A stretch of DNA of 5,520 nucleotides, from NCBI GenBank assembly GCA_026014845.1, contig JAOZHM010000113.1:1-5520 (forward strand). The letters run 5' to 3'. The position numbers and the translations under genes are program-made. The stretch is from Candidatus Bathyarchaeota archaeon. GTDB lineage: Archaea; Thermoproteota; Bathyarchaeia; Bathyarchaeales; Bathycorpusculaceae. Below are positions 4,880-5,520 of the stretch, piece by piece. Each line of letters opens with the position of its first letter. The stretch's first letter is position 1. The notes beneath the pieces are model-generated. The model saw only the letters and a list, made by a program, of their open reading frames with translations, was not told the DNA's origin and searched no databases.

Positions 4880-5244
4880 AATCCCGCCTCCGCTTTAGCC
4901 TGTTCTAAAGCATCACAAATAATCCGTTCAAGACGCGGCAAATTCTCTCGAACAGCGGGAAATAGATACGGTCTCGCCTGCATGTAACGAGTGCCAAACT
5001 CAACAAACAAAGCGTAAGCTGCCTCAGCACCGATTTCTGCAACCCATTCCCGAATTTTCGCATAGATTGTGTTGCGTAAATGTCCAGTCCTTACAGGAAC
5101 AAGCTTCTTAGCCAGAGCTTTTACGTCTTCAGCCCAGCTTTCCAATTGGCGGCGTACATGCTTTTGCATGCTGGAGTCAAACGTTTGCATGGCTTGCTTA
5201 AACTCTTCGACGCCTTCCACGTAACAGCTCATTTCAATGGACAT
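4876..5244 (-). CDS. HK97 gp10-like tail protein, 122 aa
   Basis: This is a virion structural protein of the HK97 gp10-like family, which acts at the head-tail junction or in tail completion. The diagnostic stretch is LVPVRTGHLRNTIYAKI (about residues 49-65), followed by AEIGAEAAYALFVEFGTRYM and ARPYLFPAV; the VPVRTGxLRxxI and YAxFVEFGT...ARPYL motifs are those expected. The N-terminal helix includes GVEEFKQAMQTFDSSMQKHV. ATG 5244 is chosen because GAGG lies nine bases upstream and the family homology begins here; an upstream ATG at 5304 would add 20 very basic residues, has no ribosome site, and overlaps the frame used by the preceding gene. Eleven bases overlap that gene's stop and four overlap the tape-measure start. 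In most siphophages gp10 precedes the tube gene; here it sits after the chaperone-like gene. Confidence 0.85.
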   Translation of the reverse strand: MSIEMSCYVEGVEEFKQAMQTFDSSMQKHVRRQLESWAEDVKALAKKLVPVRTGHLRNTIYAKIREWVAEIGAEAAYALFVEFGTRYMQARPYLFPAVRENLPRLERIICDALEQAKAEAGL

Positions 5245-5520
5245 GATGTTTCGCCTCTCTTTCCATTTTTTGTCTTTCCTCTTCGGCTTGGCGGTCAAGC
5301 TCATTTAGGATGATGATGAATTGTTGGATTGCTTTGGCTGGTTGTTTTGCGAGTTGTTTTGGTGTCCAACTGAACTCTTTGCAGAGTCTGAACTCTGTGA
5401 CTGCTGGATGGGGCTTTTGTCTTCGTATGGCTCTGATAAAAAACGAGTTTCGTTGAGGCTAACACCGTTAAGCCTGTTCACTATTTGGCTGAAAAGCTCG
5501 CCGAGTTCAATTGGTACGCC
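5234..5520 (-). CDS. Tail assembly chaperone-like protein, GT form by -1 frameshift (partial)
   Basis: The 0 frame comes in from beyond the right edge and reads PIELGELFSQIVNRLNGVSL to the slip site at 5437-5443. After a -1 shift the frame stays open for 67 codons to TGA 5236-5234. The shifted part carries AVTEFRLCKEFSWTPKQLAK, then a helix QPAKAIQQFIIILNELDRQ, then a charged coiled-coil-like tail and HHVH. That pattern (charged linker, SWTP helix, coiled end) is what the T half of phage tail chaperones looks like. The -1 frame has no ATG, GTG or TTG between the upstream TAG and the SWTP motif, so it cannot be started on its own. The chaperone binds the tape measure and guides tube polymerisation. 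In-window length of the fused product is 95 residues; the N-terminus lies outside. Confidence 0.6.
5305..5520 (-). CDS. 0-frame product of the tail-chaperone-like gene, G form (partial)
   Basis: Without frameshift, translation continues after the slip site through LSEPYEDKSPIQQSQ and a Ser/Gln/Asn-rich tail to TAA at 5307-5305, giving 71 residues in the window. The residues before 5443 are the only coding-like choice among the three frames; the 44 or so after it are low in complexity, as expected for overlap with a real gene in another frame. In lambda-like systems the short form (G) and the shifted form (GT) are made at a set ratio. The N-terminus is outside the window. Confidence 0.5.
   Translation of the reverse strand, partial: GVPIELGELFSQIVNRLNGVSLNETRFLSEPYEDKSPIQQSQSSDSAKSSVGHQNNSQNNQPKQSNNSSSS
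5382..5397 (-). other. Stem-loop downstream of the slip site
   Basis: CAGAGT and ACTCTG form a perfect 6-bp stem with a 4-nt loop, starting 39 nt after the slippery heptamer. Stimulatory structures usually lie 5-9 nt away, so this may be incidental or part of a larger fold. Confidence 0.3.
5437..5443 (-). promoter_or_regulatory. Candidate -1 ribosomal frameshift site (T TTT TTA)
   Basis: On the minus strand the heptamer T TTT TTA is in the correct register: 0-frame codons CGT TTT TTA shift to TTT TTT and then continue ATC AGA. It is a classic X XXY YYZ slippery sequence located exactly where the 0-frame coding signal ends and the -1 frame signal begins. Confidence 0.6.

Noticed and set aside
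5245..5304. Upstream ATG at 5304 as start of the gp10-like gene
   Set aside because: It would add 20 very basic residues with no family match and no ribosome site, and the same bases encode the coiled end of the frameshifted product.
5080..5313. Plus-strand 77-codon frame
   Set aside because: It is antisense to the gp10-like gene, whose family motifs are clear.
1..5520. CRISPR array, origin or integrase attachment site
   Set aside because: No regularly spaced repeats, no origin-like repeat cluster and no tRNA-end duplication were seen.

Overview
The window looks archaeal. Several genes sit about 25-27 bp downstream of an A/T-rich TATA-like box (TTTAAA core) instead of a -35/-10 pair, and at least three appear leaderless or nearly so. 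GTG and TTG starts are common, and the internal genes of the virus-like operon carry GGAG/GAGG Shine-Dalgarno sites. The genus cannot be told from the sequence; an uncultivated Thermoproteota-like or Bathyarchaeia-like archaeon is a guess. The minus strand carries almost all coding and is purine-rich.

Right half (2570-5520, minus strand, read right to left): a compact tail-morphogenesis operon of a tailed (Caudoviricetes-type) archaeal virus or provirus. In transcription order it holds: a tail-assembly-chaperone-like gene, cut by the window edge, which appears to need a -1 ribosomal frameshift at a T TTT TTA site; an HK97 gp10-like protein; a very short tape-measure-like protein (180 aa); a tail hub / gpD-like protein with a jelly-roll, carbohydrate-binding-like domain inserted in the middle; and a 59-aa ribbon-helix-helix protein. 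Four of these junctions overlap (11, 4, 41 and 4 nt), so the genes are probably translated as a coupled set.

Middle (1246-2545, minus strand): two small modules of toxin-antitoxin type, each with its own TATA-like promoter. The first is a 66-aa protein followed by a nucleotidyltransferase of the AbiEii-like kind. The second is a CopG/ribbon-helix-helix antitoxin followed by a RelE/ParE toxin, with a perfect inverted repeat (GTAAACA-N4-TGTTTAC) at the predicted transcription start that is very likely the autoregulatory operator.

Left part (1-1245): sparse and poorly recognisable. A divergent pair (a gene running off the left edge on the minus strand and a 119-aa hypothetical protein on the plus strand) shares one near-symmetrical TATA box. 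A two-helix membrane protein follows on the minus strand. A 40-bp imperfect inverted copy of the start of the left-edge gene lies at 1151-1190 and looks like a gene relic or an element end.

No tRNA, rRNA, CRISPR array, integrase or clear attachment site was seen. The mix of tail genes and toxin-antitoxin cassettes suggests one flank of a provirus, or a decayed provirus next to an accessory island; that reading is inference.
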